In this document: positions 9,491 through 19,300 of the stretch, one piece after another
Numbering within the stretch: position 1 is the first letter of the stretch
Layout of the letters: the number at the start of each line of letters is the position of its first letter
Assembly: GCA_942159475.1 (NCBI GenBank)
Contig: OW804096.1
Coordinates: 129,260,941-129,324,940 of the forward strand
From: Sthenelais limicola
Lineage: Eukaryota > Annelida > Polychaeta > Phyllodocida > Sigalionidae
Direction of reading: 5' to 3'
Length of the DNA stretch: 64,000 nucleotides
Translations under genes and position numbers: made by a program
The notes under the pieces: generated by a model
Seen by the model: only the letters and a program-made list of their open reading frames with translations
Databases searched by the model: none
What the model was told of the DNA's origin: nothing

Positions 9491-9613
9491 CGTAACAATA
9501 GGTTCCATCTTCAGCCGGGGTGAATCCGGATTCGCAATGACATCTAAAGGAGCCTACTGTATTCACACACCGTCCATTCCTACACAGACCTGCTTGGTCG
9601 CATTCATTCTCAT
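9491..9613 (-). CDS. fibrillin exon 11: cbEGF
   Basis: Residues about 432-472: DENECDQAGLCRNGRC, VNTVGSFRCHCESGF, TYCY. A complete cbEGF with five residues between Cys1 and Cys2. A 2.5 kb intron precedes it. It is the first of five cbEGFs in this array, where I recall four in human fibrillin-1. Confidence 0.95.
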
Positions 9614-9869
9614 CTGAAATCATGCATTTAAAGGGAGTTAATCCACATTCATTCGTGTGAACGCCACTCTAGAGATTGATTCCTAGGAAGTCCATGACCC
9701 TGTAAATACCTCTTAAAATGTATTCCTACAATAAATTCTGAATGCATGACTCATTCAATAATATTCAATTAAGGGGTTCGGGAGTTCCGACCTGCTAGGG
9801 ATAAAGACAGATAGCAAAGGTAATTTGTTATTGCGTCCACAAGACACACTGGGTAGTACACCTTATGAT

Positions 9870-9911
9870 TTAACCAACGATCCTATAGCTTCTATGGAGG
9901 ATCGTTGGTTT
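9870..9911. repeat. hairpin, 13-bp perfect arms
   Basis: AACCAACGATCCT (9872-9884) and its exact reverse complement AGGATCGTTGGTT (9898-9910) flank a 13-nt loop. Pairing extends further outward with a one-base bulge. Confidence 0.85.
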
Positions 9912-9930
9912 AACATCAAGTCTTCCAGCG

Positions 9931-10010
9931 TGTGCCTTCTCATTGCGAATTTAGCTGATGTGCCTTCTCATTTCGAGTTTAGCTGTGTGCCTTCTCAGTT
10001 TAATAGCTGA
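9931..10010 (+). repeat. three imperfect tandem copies, about 27-bp unit
   Basis: TGTGCCTTCTCAT...TTTAGCT is repeated three times in a row (9931, 9959 and 9985), with the third copy diverged. The array starts 20 bases after the hairpin at 9870-9911. Confidence 0.8.
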
Positions 10011-11528
10011 TATATGTTTTTATCACTAATGACCCCTCTCATATCATAATATACGAGACAAGGCATTTAGTATATTATGGTATTATTCATTTTGTCGCGA
10101 TCTATGACTCTGTGTCGAGTCAGTACGTGAGAAGTACCTGGGGCATCAGGCCTGTCAGAGCCACTTCAGTATTCCCATTTCATGCACTACTTGAGTTTAA
10201 ACTAGCTGAGTGATTGCGGCTGACCACTTACATCTGTACCACTAGAAATAGTCCCAGTTTATACACGAGAAGCTGGTTACAGCTGTCAACCTATTTAATG
10301 GACATGAGGCTCAGGTGTCAGCTGCCTTATATTCGCCCATAAAACCCTGGTTGCCATAATGTCCATGCAGGGGATCTATTGCTTGTGGGGGTTCCCTTTA
10401 ATACATTTGTACTAACGTTCAGGCTACCCTTAGAGTAGGCTAAAGGGCCCCCTTAAGCCAGTGTGATCTAAAGGGGAGGGTTACGATCTATCTTAAAGTT
10501 ATTTCAGACTGATTGACGTGTCCACTCTATACTCGTTGGCATACACAGGTGAGAAATACTGAAAATGCTTTATCCAAAGAAACAAAGAAATGTATTGAAG
10601 CGGAATGATATATAATATATGGATACATGAATCCAAATTGAGTTCAAATCAAACGTTTAACTTTATTTCAACCGACGTAGCTAAACATAGCTAGGTTATC
10701 CTCGCGTGTAGAATCACTATTTAAATGTTTTGCGCGTAAGCAAAGACTAGCCGGTTATCAGTTGGATCTTGAACTTTGGTGAACCCAAACAAACCCCTCC
10801 TCACTTCGAAACAATTATCCAAGGCATTATCTCTGAATGTCACTGGTGTTGAAAGCCTCATTCAGATGAGCTATATTTTCAGCTCTAGTGACGTCATGGT
10901 ATGAAGGATGTAGTAAAGACTAGTAAAGGTCCATTGATAAAATCCTGAATTATGTTACAATTTGAGTAACGGAAGCTGCGGATGCTATTTTAGGAAAGAG
11001 AAACGTGCCTCCTTAAGATAAGAAACTTGGTGAAATAGTTACTGTGTTGTTGAAAGAGATAGGGACTGGTATTCCCAGGAAATTGTGGCAATGCTAAAGG
11101 ACGCAATGCTAAAGTACGTGCCTATGGTTGGAAACTTCGGAGGTTATGAGGGAAAGTTGGATCTGTGGCGAGAGATAGGGTACTTAGTAGGTATTGTGAT
11201 TTGAACTGTCAGATAATGAATTGTGCAACATGATATGTTAATATCTTTCTGACCAAATACAGATTGAGGGAAGCTTATTGCTTACTACTTGATAGTAATT
11301 GATTTGGATTGGAAACGTCCATTTGTTTATGGGTGCATCTATGGAATGTAAGCTGTCCATATTCTCGTCTGTAGATAATTTGTAATTGTATTTATTTATA
11401 TTTCATTTACATAAATGCATTAGAATAAGTTATCTTCTCTATTTCAACTTTTAATAAACATACATTTCAATGCATCCATCCAGTTTGATCACAACCATAA
11501 CATTGCCTATTCAATGCCTAATATTTAA

Positions 11529-11584
11529 ATTGACTCAACGAGAGTATAACTTCATATTTATATACTCTCGTTGATTGACTCAAC
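11529..11584. mobile_element. tiny palindrome flanked by 11-bp direct repeats
   Basis: ATTGACTCAAC occurs at 11529-11539 and again at 11574-11584. Between and overlapping them is a palindrome with arms TCAACGAGAGTATA (11535-11548) and TATACTCTCGTTGA (11561-11574). The layout resembles the 25341-25397 locus and suggests insertion of a short foldback sequence with target duplication. Confidence 0.55.
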
Positions 11585-12139
11585 AATATTAAGACGGGAG
11601 TATACGGGATCTCACTGAGATCGTAATCTAGTTAATACCTATACTATTTCCTCGAACTACCGCAGTGTCTTAATAACCGCGGGTCTTGATTTAGCGCCTG
11701 CCCCCTCATCTAATATATACCCCCCCCCCCCGGTAATTTAGACCTTAGGTTTAATTGACCCCCTCTAGTAGGTTCAAATTACCCCCCTTTGTTTCAATGA
11801 TCATGTTACACCAACAATTCTAAAAGAACATATTGGGAGAGAAGGTCATATCTAAAGTTTATGGAAAATAAATCAAAGATAACTTTGAGTGTTGAACTTG
11901 AAATGTATTGTAATTATGTATTGAAACATTATTTCTTTTAATTATGACAATAAAAGTAATAATAAATACAGTAAAAAAATGAATATAGTACAGGCCTAAT
12001 AGACATGACTAATAGATGTTTAGCTGTTTTGTTTTTGTATTTGCAACAAGCTCTCATAGTCATTGAGTTACAATGATATTTTAAATTTAAATAAATAGAA
12101 AGAAAAAATGATTACTATTAGGAAGTAGGCCGTACTTAC

Positions 12140-12301
12140 CGACACAAGTACCCGTATCGTCATTCTTGTATCCAGGATTGCACTCACACCTATAGGAGCC
12201 TGGTATTTCTATGCAGTTGCCGGGACCGCAGATGCGACCATAATCATCACAGCGGTTACGAGAGACCTCACCTTTGCCGGGACAGAGTCTCACGAAGCCA
12301 T
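12140..12301 (-). CDS. fibrillin exon 10: TB end, short linker, EGF
   Basis: Residues about 378-431. The exon starts DGFVRLC (last TB cysteine), then only ten residues (PGKGEVSRNR), then an EGF: CDDYGRICGPGNC, IEIPGSYRCECNPGY, TCV. In human fibrillin-1 this exon carries the proline-rich region of more than 50 residues. Here there is no proline- or glycine-rich stretch. The linker replaces the usual D-x-D/N-E entry, so this EGF is probably not a standard calcium binder at its N-terminus. Confidence 0.94.
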
Positions 12302-12744
12302 CTACAACGACAAGTATAAAGCATACTTTTCTAACTGATCAACGGGAAGCTGTATTTATATAAGGGGAAAGGCCAGTCCAACCCTACCCCCATATATCCT
12401 CCCTAGGAAGAGCGAGATACCAAGCTATACCAAGTCCGACTGAGATCGAAAAGCGAAATGAGGGACGGCCTTCTGTGGGAAGATATACCCCCACTATAAT
12501 TTGTATAAAATAATAAACTAAAATAATGGACAGAATTAACCCTAGTAAATACAATGAGATCCCATAATTATCAAACATAGTCTTGAGTATTTTGTCAATA
12601 GTAGGAGAAAATATAAACTTAAAAGTTTAGCCGTGTGGTCAAGTCTACCTACCACCAAACTAAATGCCTGGATTTAACTATGAGAGTTTAGGACAACAAA
12701 CTATAATGCAAGAACAAATTGGTTGAAAAAAACATTATTTTCAC
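12302..12744 (-). other. fibrillin intron 9
   Basis: Non-coding. An open frame on the minus strand at 12384-12578 has a hydrophobic run but no splice context or cysteines, and was not accepted as an exon. Confidence 0.6.
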
Positions 12745-12927
12745 CTGTTCCTCTCTGTGGACAGAGCTGACAGAGGGCTCCGTGACTCTCCTGTTTCCAT
12801 CCTTTACCAGCGTAATCACAGCAGCAGTCTTGCATGGAAATCATCTGAGGTATTGGGCTGCTGCACGTCTCGGTTGACCCTCCCAAGGAGAGGAAACAAA
12901 CACCACGACGGGTCACTGAGGATGGAC
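12745..12927 (-). CDS. fibrillin exon 9: first TB (8-Cys) domain
   Basis: Residues about 317-377. Cysteines are spaced as in a TGF-beta-binding domain: RRGVC, STETC, MQDCCCDYAGKGW, ALCQLC. The eighth cysteine (VRLC) lies at the start of exon 10. The CCC triplet is the TB signature. The exon sits in the place of the human TB that precedes the proline-rich region. The donor is G|GTGAAA. Confidence 0.95.
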
Positions 12928-13875
12928 CTGTAAACATTCAATTTAAAATAAACATTCCTCTTGCTTAGATATGTCTCTTGCTTGTTAATTCATACGATTA
13001 ATGTTTTCATTCAATGAAAAGCCAAGAAACATTGGGAATATTCTGAAAACAGACATGAATATGATATATTCTATTTTTCGAGGGGTGAACCCCCATACAT
13101 ATAATCATTTTTGGTACATCACTGAATGGTGTGATGTGTTCTGGACTATAGTATGCATGCACATATATATATCCAAAGCTACACAGTGTGGAAAGGAAGA
13201 TATATGCCAGACAAATGGTTGGAATATTAGAGTCCCTAAGGTTTAACTCAGACGAGCAATAGATGAAGATGAACAACAATCACCCAAACGTAACGCTAGG
13301 CGCCGTGAGAGAACTTTATAAATAAAATTCCAACAGGTTGAGTCAAGACCCTATCTAATTCACATCAGTTCTAATGATTACAGTTCAGTGGAAATATGCT
13401 AAATTGGCAGAGAGAAACCAGGGAGGTTTTGAGTTCCTGCGTTTGGCGGGTGGTAAGCAGACATGCTGGCATTCACATTCGTCTGGATCCACGTTTGTTT
13501 GTCTGTGTTGCACAAGCAATCTATACCTCAACAACTTACATGAGTAGGGCAAACGCAAACAAATGAAGAACAGACGACTACTTTTGTAGAGACATCTGGG
13601 TCTAATTTCCTAGATTCTGTCTCCATCTGGTAGGGGTAAATCAACTGATCAGACAACCGTACCAAGATTGGGGTATTTATAAACTGCAGGATCAACGATT
13701 ACAACAATTCCTAATTTTCCTGCGGATGATGCAAGATATAGCGCATACTCAAGGGACAAGCTGCGACTCGTTCAAGAGATCGGATTAGAAAGATGGGAGA
13801 TCTAAGATGTATTCTTACAACACATTTCTGTCATCATGCTCACAAGATTTTACAGCTAGAGATGAATATACTCAC
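12928..13875 (-). other. fibrillin intron 8
   Basis: Non-coding intron of 0.95 kb. Overlapping open frames on both strands at 13001-13279 mirror each other and lack any domain pattern. Nothing else is recognised. Confidence 0.6.
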
Positions 13876-14001
13876 GTATGCACGATAGCTTATCTTCACT
13901 GAGTATATATCCATCGTCACATGTACAATAATATCCATTTTCGATGTTAGTGCATCTTCCATGTTGGCACAAACCTTGTTGTGTCTCACATTCGTTTATA
14001 T
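13876..14001 (-). CDS. fibrillin exon 8: cbEGF
   Basis: Residues about 275-316: [32 protein letters not shown], ending LSCI. A complete six-cysteine cbEGF. The donor C|GTGAGT is phase 1 and leads into the TB domain of exon 9. Confidence 0.96.
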
Positions 14002-14490
14002 CTGTAGGGGAATATATATGTGAAGATTGGATGGATCAAAATTAAAAAAATGTGTCGAATTGCAGTACTATATGTGGTGTAGGTCCCCCCGAAGAAGGCG
14101 ACAACGTAGAATACCCATTTTCTCACTGAGACATTTGGTTTACATGTAACTTGGACAAAGGATTTCCTTGTGGTAACCATGTTGTTCGTATAAGATCAGG
14201 CACGGTGATATCTCTGTGTGAAACAGACTTCAAAAAGCGTCTATCCTTATCATAATTCAACACAATAAAAACAGCGTCCCTTCCGCATTCCTTGACCATA
14301 TGTATAGAGACATGGGAAAAAGGATGTTTTAACAACCATTATCTTATATGAAAGATTTGTAAGAATGTATACATCGATTCTAAATGAATCTTTGGATGTC
14401 CATTAATCTAAATTCTTTGGGCCTGTGAAATCAGAGTGTTGGCCGTTTTACGGCCATGCATGAACATGGTCCCCTCAGGTTCATACACAC
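14002..14490 (-). other. fibrillin intron 7
   Basis: Non-coding. Nothing is recognised. Confidence 0.6.
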
Positions 14491-14616
14491 CTTCGCATGC
14501 ATTTGTTTGTGGCTTCCGCCTTTGTCCATCTTTACATTCACATCGGTAGGATCCAACAGTGTTGATACACTCTCCACCGACACACAACCCTGGAATGGCT
14601 TGACATTCGTCAATGT
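14491..14616 (-). CDS. fibrillin exon 7: cbEGF
   Basis: Residues about 233-274, starting [17 protein letters not shown] and containing [14 protein letters not shown]. It has six cysteines and the calcium-binding D-x-D-E...N...Y pattern. It corresponds to the cbEGF right after hybrid 1 in human fibrillin ([12 protein letters not shown]). The donor is G|GTGTGT. Confidence 0.96.
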
Positions 14617-14758
14617 CTGCAAAGGAAAAACAACTAATAATATTTACATTGTATATATTCCATGTTCTACTAATTCCTTGCACGATTAATTAATAGAAAA
14701 TATGAGAATACTAACAATGGTAATATATCGAATATAGAAATATAAATTATATTCACAC

Positions 14759-14956
14759 CTTGGCAATTGTTGTTTCTAAGATTGGCAATGAATCCTCTTT
14801 GGCATGGGCTGGGCTCAGCTGGACATTGTTCACATGGATGTCCCCAAGCTTGGCCAATGGTTGCACAGCACAATGTCTTCGTACACACAACCCCAGTCAG
14901 CTGCCCAACACACCGGTTGTTGCTAATTTGAGTGAAGCATGGTCCAGTCCTATAAT
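14759..14956 (-). CDS. fibrillin exon 6: first hybrid domain
   Basis: Residues about 167-232. The domain starts [16 protein letters not shown] and contains [20 protein letters not shown] and [16 protein letters not shown]. It has nine cysteines, so one is unpaired. The extra Cys (VVC, codon 14883-14885) matches the free cysteine of the human hybrid 1 domain. This is the most conserved exon in the window by eye. The donor is G|GTGTGA. Confidence 0.97.
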
Positions 14957-15298
14957 CTGCGAAAACAATATTTAGGATCCTGTTTCTATATTTTGTTCCG
15001 TTACACCCGTCACTATGTTTGCCACCAATCCACGGAGTATGGTATTATACTCAGAAGTTAATTTCATTTAAAAAGGAGGTCACTTATGTCATATATATAG
15101 TCTCACTTTTGGTCTTATTTTGATTATATTTGATCCCTTATATAACCTGTTAAATCATATAACCGAATGGTAATAATTATATCAATATCTTTCAAGATCA
15201 CCAAAGAGAACCCAATATTCGTAATATTCGTAATATTCAATAATTCGTGAGTACAAATCAAATATCGACATTTTGTTTCTGATAAAATATCCACTCAC
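14957..15298 (-). other. fibrillin intron 5
   Basis: AT-rich non-coding, with a short TTCGTAATA tandem near 15220-15245. Nothing else is recognised. Confidence 0.6.
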
Positions 15299-15394
15299 CA
15301 GCCTCACATCTACGTCCAGTGTATCCATAGACACATGCACATCTGCTGGGTCCAATACATCGACCCCCGTTAAGACAACCCTCACTGCAGGTCG
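15299..15394 (-). CDS. fibrillin exon 5: EGF domain 3
   Basis: Residues about 135-166: [33 protein letters not shown]. This is the third N-terminal EGF, which in human fibrillin lies directly before hybrid 1. The acceptor is GATTCAG and the donor G|GTGAGT, phase 1 on both sides. Confidence 0.96.
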
Positions 15395-16224
15395 CTGAAT
15401 CATTAGAATAAAGCATTAATTCATTGGACAGTCTTGACACGAAAATGCAAAGGAACGCGCAAAGCCATTGGAACAAAAGATTGAGTGAGGGAGAGGGAGA
15501 AGGGGGGGGGGGGCGGGGGAGGGAGAAAGAGAAATTATTATAGATATAGGGGCAATTGAACGTATACATACGCAATATTTCTGGCACAATTGCGAGGTCG
15601 ATATACTGAATGGGAATTCGTAATAAACATAGAAAAGTGCACATGTATTTCTTTCCTATATTCAAGAAGAAAACTAAATACAGGTTAACTAACGAGTTGG
15701 TTGAAGGAGTTTGAATATTGCACGACTCGAGTTGCGTAGCAACGAGTGCAACATTCTAAGCGACTGAAACTAACCAGTTAGTTAACAGATGTATTATAAA
15801 TGTACATGTATACATACATATATGCGTTTATTAATATAAATAGAAAACATTTTGAGTCGTAAAGCTGTATTTTGGCGGTAAACTTGGTATAAATCACATT
15901 GGTTGCCATGACTACCACCCGTAACTCACTGGTGCAATACGCACTGTGCATAACTCACTCTAGATACGTTGTTCCAAGAGCAATGCGTATATATATAATA
16001 AAGGAGACTATATAGGACACCCTGAAAACGGTTTTACAATAAATAAGTCTTTTCAGTGTTTTTCATTTAACATACAGTCTTTTCAGTCTTCGCCACCAAG
16101 TTTAAACAGGTAGCGCATTTAATGGAGATTACCTTTGACAGATTTGGGACAAAATACAAGTGTAATTGACAACATTAATAATAAAGGGACATCTGCCGTA
16201 AGATTGATATCAAATAATACCCAC
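15395..16224 (-). other. fibrillin intron 4
   Basis: Contains a G-rich run on the plus strand at 15485-15530 (G12, then C, then G5) and the foldback repeat at 15684-15786. The rest is AT-rich and unremarkable. Confidence 0.65.
15684..15786. mobile_element. foldback/MITE-like repeat, 103 bp
   Basis: Bounded by GTTAACTAAC (15684-15693) and its exact reverse complement GTTAGTTAAC (15777-15786), with weaker pairing further in. The centre is also palindromic (TTGCAC...GCAACGAGTGCAA). Its left half recurs at 7582-7628. No coding capacity; a non-autonomous repeat. Confidence 0.7.
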
Positions 16225-16323
16225 GTTGCCCGCAATACGGTCCAGTAAATCCTTTCCTACAGTTACAGCTGTTTCCATCACAGGTTCCGCCATTCATGCA
16301 TCTCACAGCACAAGCAGCCAAAG
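16225..16323 (-). CDS. fibrillin exon 4: EGF domain 2
   Basis: Residues about 102-134, including AACAVRCMNGGTCDGNSC and RKGFTGPYCGQ. It matches the second N-terminal EGF of human fibrillin-1 (RCMNGG...CLCQKGY...CGQ). Two GT sites exist at the 3' end; the C|GTGGGT donor is the only one keeping frame with exon 5 (gives CGQPTC). A 9.9 kb intron lies upstream. Confidence 0.95.
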
Positions 16324-19300
16324 CTGAAATAGAAGTAGACATCAAATAAAGACCTAACACAAGTAAATACACTACCACCAGCGGAAAATTAATGATTTTC
16401 GATCGTCTATTCAATAAATGATTGCTCCTTCCCCACACAACTCACAGAAAACTCTCTGAAAATGATAGCAGCCTTGCCTTCGAAGACAAATGGTTGGGCA
16501 TACCCCTCTTACGTTCAACTTGGCTGTCATCAAGTAAGTATCAATTATTTGAAATGATTAAACGCAGAGGTGTATTTCACAAATAACGAGGGCATCTTTA
16601 GAGAGTGTAAAACCACATCGTGGGAATCGAAGACAGCCCTTTTTCCAAGATTAATGTCTGAAAAAGCTTAACTAGTTCAATCCTAAGACTTTCAGTAGCT
16701 GTATCTGTTTTCACTCGGAGCCAGCATTCAGAGTCGGGCAGAACTTGATAACGGTTGTGGTCTGCTTCTAATCAATTTTAAAAAAGGCGATGGGGTGTAA
16801 TGCGAATATTTCATTTTCCTTGCCTACTACATCATTGATGTTCACTACTGTCCTTAAAAGGGTGCATCTGGTATCAACTGAGGGACCCCCTCTGTTTATT
16901 ATACGCTTTGCCTGGGTATACTATAAAATGCAAGAAATGGGTTAAAACTGAAAAAGGTTGGCCACCATATCCATCACCAGAAGCCTGGTATTTTGATGAG
17001 AACTGATAGATTGATTTCACCAATTTCCACTCAACATGGAACGTCATGGATAAGACAAGCAAAACCAGAGTGGAGAATATATGAAAGTCATGTGGTTGCC
17101 AGATGGATGTACTGAGCATGTCAGGGCCTAGATAGCATGTCAACAGCAAGTTGCTTACGGACAATAAAATGTCAACAGGCGCTCCAACACGAAGCGATTG
17201 ATCTTAGTGGATGTTTGACAACTTCCAACCACTTAACCCTGGTGTAGAGCAATACGACATGTAATAGTATTGGGATTGAACCTGCATTCACAGTGGCATT
17301 ATCTTTCAATAAGTTACTCTAATTGGGTAAAGCATTAAAAAAGGTTGTTGAAAGGAGAGGACAGCCCGCAATATTCCAGCTGTATTCCAATAGTGGCCCC
17401 ATTTTGTTCACACACTGGTATAATACACTGCAATAATCGGTCATGTTATGGAAAAACGCGTCTCGATTTCTCGTCCATTCTCTATGTGAGATTAAAGAAT
17501 TTACTTTCATTATATTCATGATTAATTATATCTAATATAAGGAGATGATTGAAGCTGCATTGCCAGATTTCTTTTGTCAAAAATGATATTTTCTAGGTCG
17601 TGGTCTAGTCATCGCCAACCCATCCGGAAGTCATCAAGATGGAATACTTATAGCGGACTTGGACTTGTTCTTCTAATTCATTTCAGTGTACATCCGAATC
17701 ACACTATTTTCAATGTGGTTCTTTTTCATCATTGCTAAACTTAGGGTCCTCGAAGAAGTTGAAAATGTTAGGATATAACTAACTGGACAGGTATATCGAA
17801 AGGCTAACAAATTACACTATTAACCCTTTTTACCCAAAGTTACCACTGTAAAACAGCAAAATAATAATAAAAGAGAATATCGAAAAAATCCATGGATTCT
17901 TGAAAAACAGGAAATGCTACTTTTTCTTCATTTTCAGTACTCAAAGCTTCCATTATACAGTGCTATAAGACTCACAGGTCGAGGCTCAGAGCCTATCAGA
18001 TAGAATAACATCGGTTTGTCAGATTCGTACGCCTCCGGCCCTAATGGCTTTCCCGGACCGGAAGTAGGTGTCCTAATGGGGGTTTTATGGGCGTTTGCGG
18101 TCAGGAGTGAGAGGTATCACGTGGCTTTCCCTGAGCTTGAAGGGAATACAGTTTAAATTAAAAATTGTATTCTTGGTCGATGGATGGACACTATATAGGG
18201 GTTCTAGGGTTAGTTTGATATAAAAGCGTGAGAATCTAGACCTGTGTATATATTTGAAATTGATCATGATTTATTTGGGCTTGGGAGCCAAAGGTCTAGT
18301 CATTGACCCTCTCAGTCCACCCAACTGCCACCTAGGCCTGTAAATACGACTACGAGCTGCATGCCACAGAATAATGTCAAGATCGTTAGCATAGGAGTGT
18401 GTTAGCATCGTTTGAATACTAATGGAATGGTTGACCAGTACTTAATTCGTTCGTGTTCCATGCTATAGAATATCGTAAGCAAAACCGCTGCCCATGAGCG
18501 CAATGAAGGTAGTTGCTAATCATAGTTCAAATGAAGAATTATAAAATATGGTTGCCTGGAAACATGGGATAATCCGATTAGGCTAGTTAGTACAAGTTGT
18601 AAGTCGCTTTCATCATGAGTTGCTTGTGTCTTCATGTTTCTCCGAGTTCATATAATGGAACAGGACGTACTGCCATTCCCCACTTGCAGAGTTAACCGTA
18701 TTTAAATAGTTTAACCCAAGAAAAGGCAGGCTTCTTCTTAGAGTCTCTGACAGCCAAAACTGCTACAGTTGCATAGGAGTAAAAATTCGATCAAGTGGTC
18801 GAAACAAGAGCTCTGGCACACATTTTTGTTTTAACCCCAAGAATGTCAATGGGTCCAAGATATGGAAGTATATGATCAGCTAATGCCTATCACAAGCTCT
18901 TAACGCCAGTCAGATGATGTAAGTTATACTAGTTCTTGGAAGTAATGGGTGTGATTCTATGAGCACGTGGAGATCCATTACCAGCCCTTCAAACTAGAAT
19001 TGTGCCCGAAACGAGGTGTGGAACAGATCGTAACCATGTATGTTGTATTACCAAGTGGCATATTGAGAGGTAGAGACGGCTGACAAGCGACCACCTGACG
19101 ACACAGGAATGTTGGTAAAGTATAAACATACTTGTGTATCCACCTCAAAGTCAGTCTAACTCAATTAGAAAAAAGACATAGCTCATATAAAAATTAATAC
19201 AGGGTAGATTTAATGCCAAAATGACCCAAAAATTAAGGAAAGATTGGCATACGATGTCCTTTGTATAATATGGATATCAATTTAATAGTTTTTACCACAT

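Larger units (their letters stand above)
9614..12139 (-). other. fibrillin intron 10 (2.5 kb)
   Basis: No exon with an EGF or TB cysteine pattern was found on the gene strand. It contains a hairpin and a small tandem repeat at 9870-10010, a tiny palindrome with flanking direct repeats at 11529-11584 and a C12 run at 11720-11731. The position between exons 10 and 11 matters because the human counterpart has one fewer cbEGF in the array that follows. Confidence 0.65.

Noticed and set aside
14456..14689. Plus-strand open frame opposite exon 7, and a second minus-strand frame at 14431-14622
   Set aside because: Both are other-frame readings of a cbEGF exon that is clearly coding in one frame.
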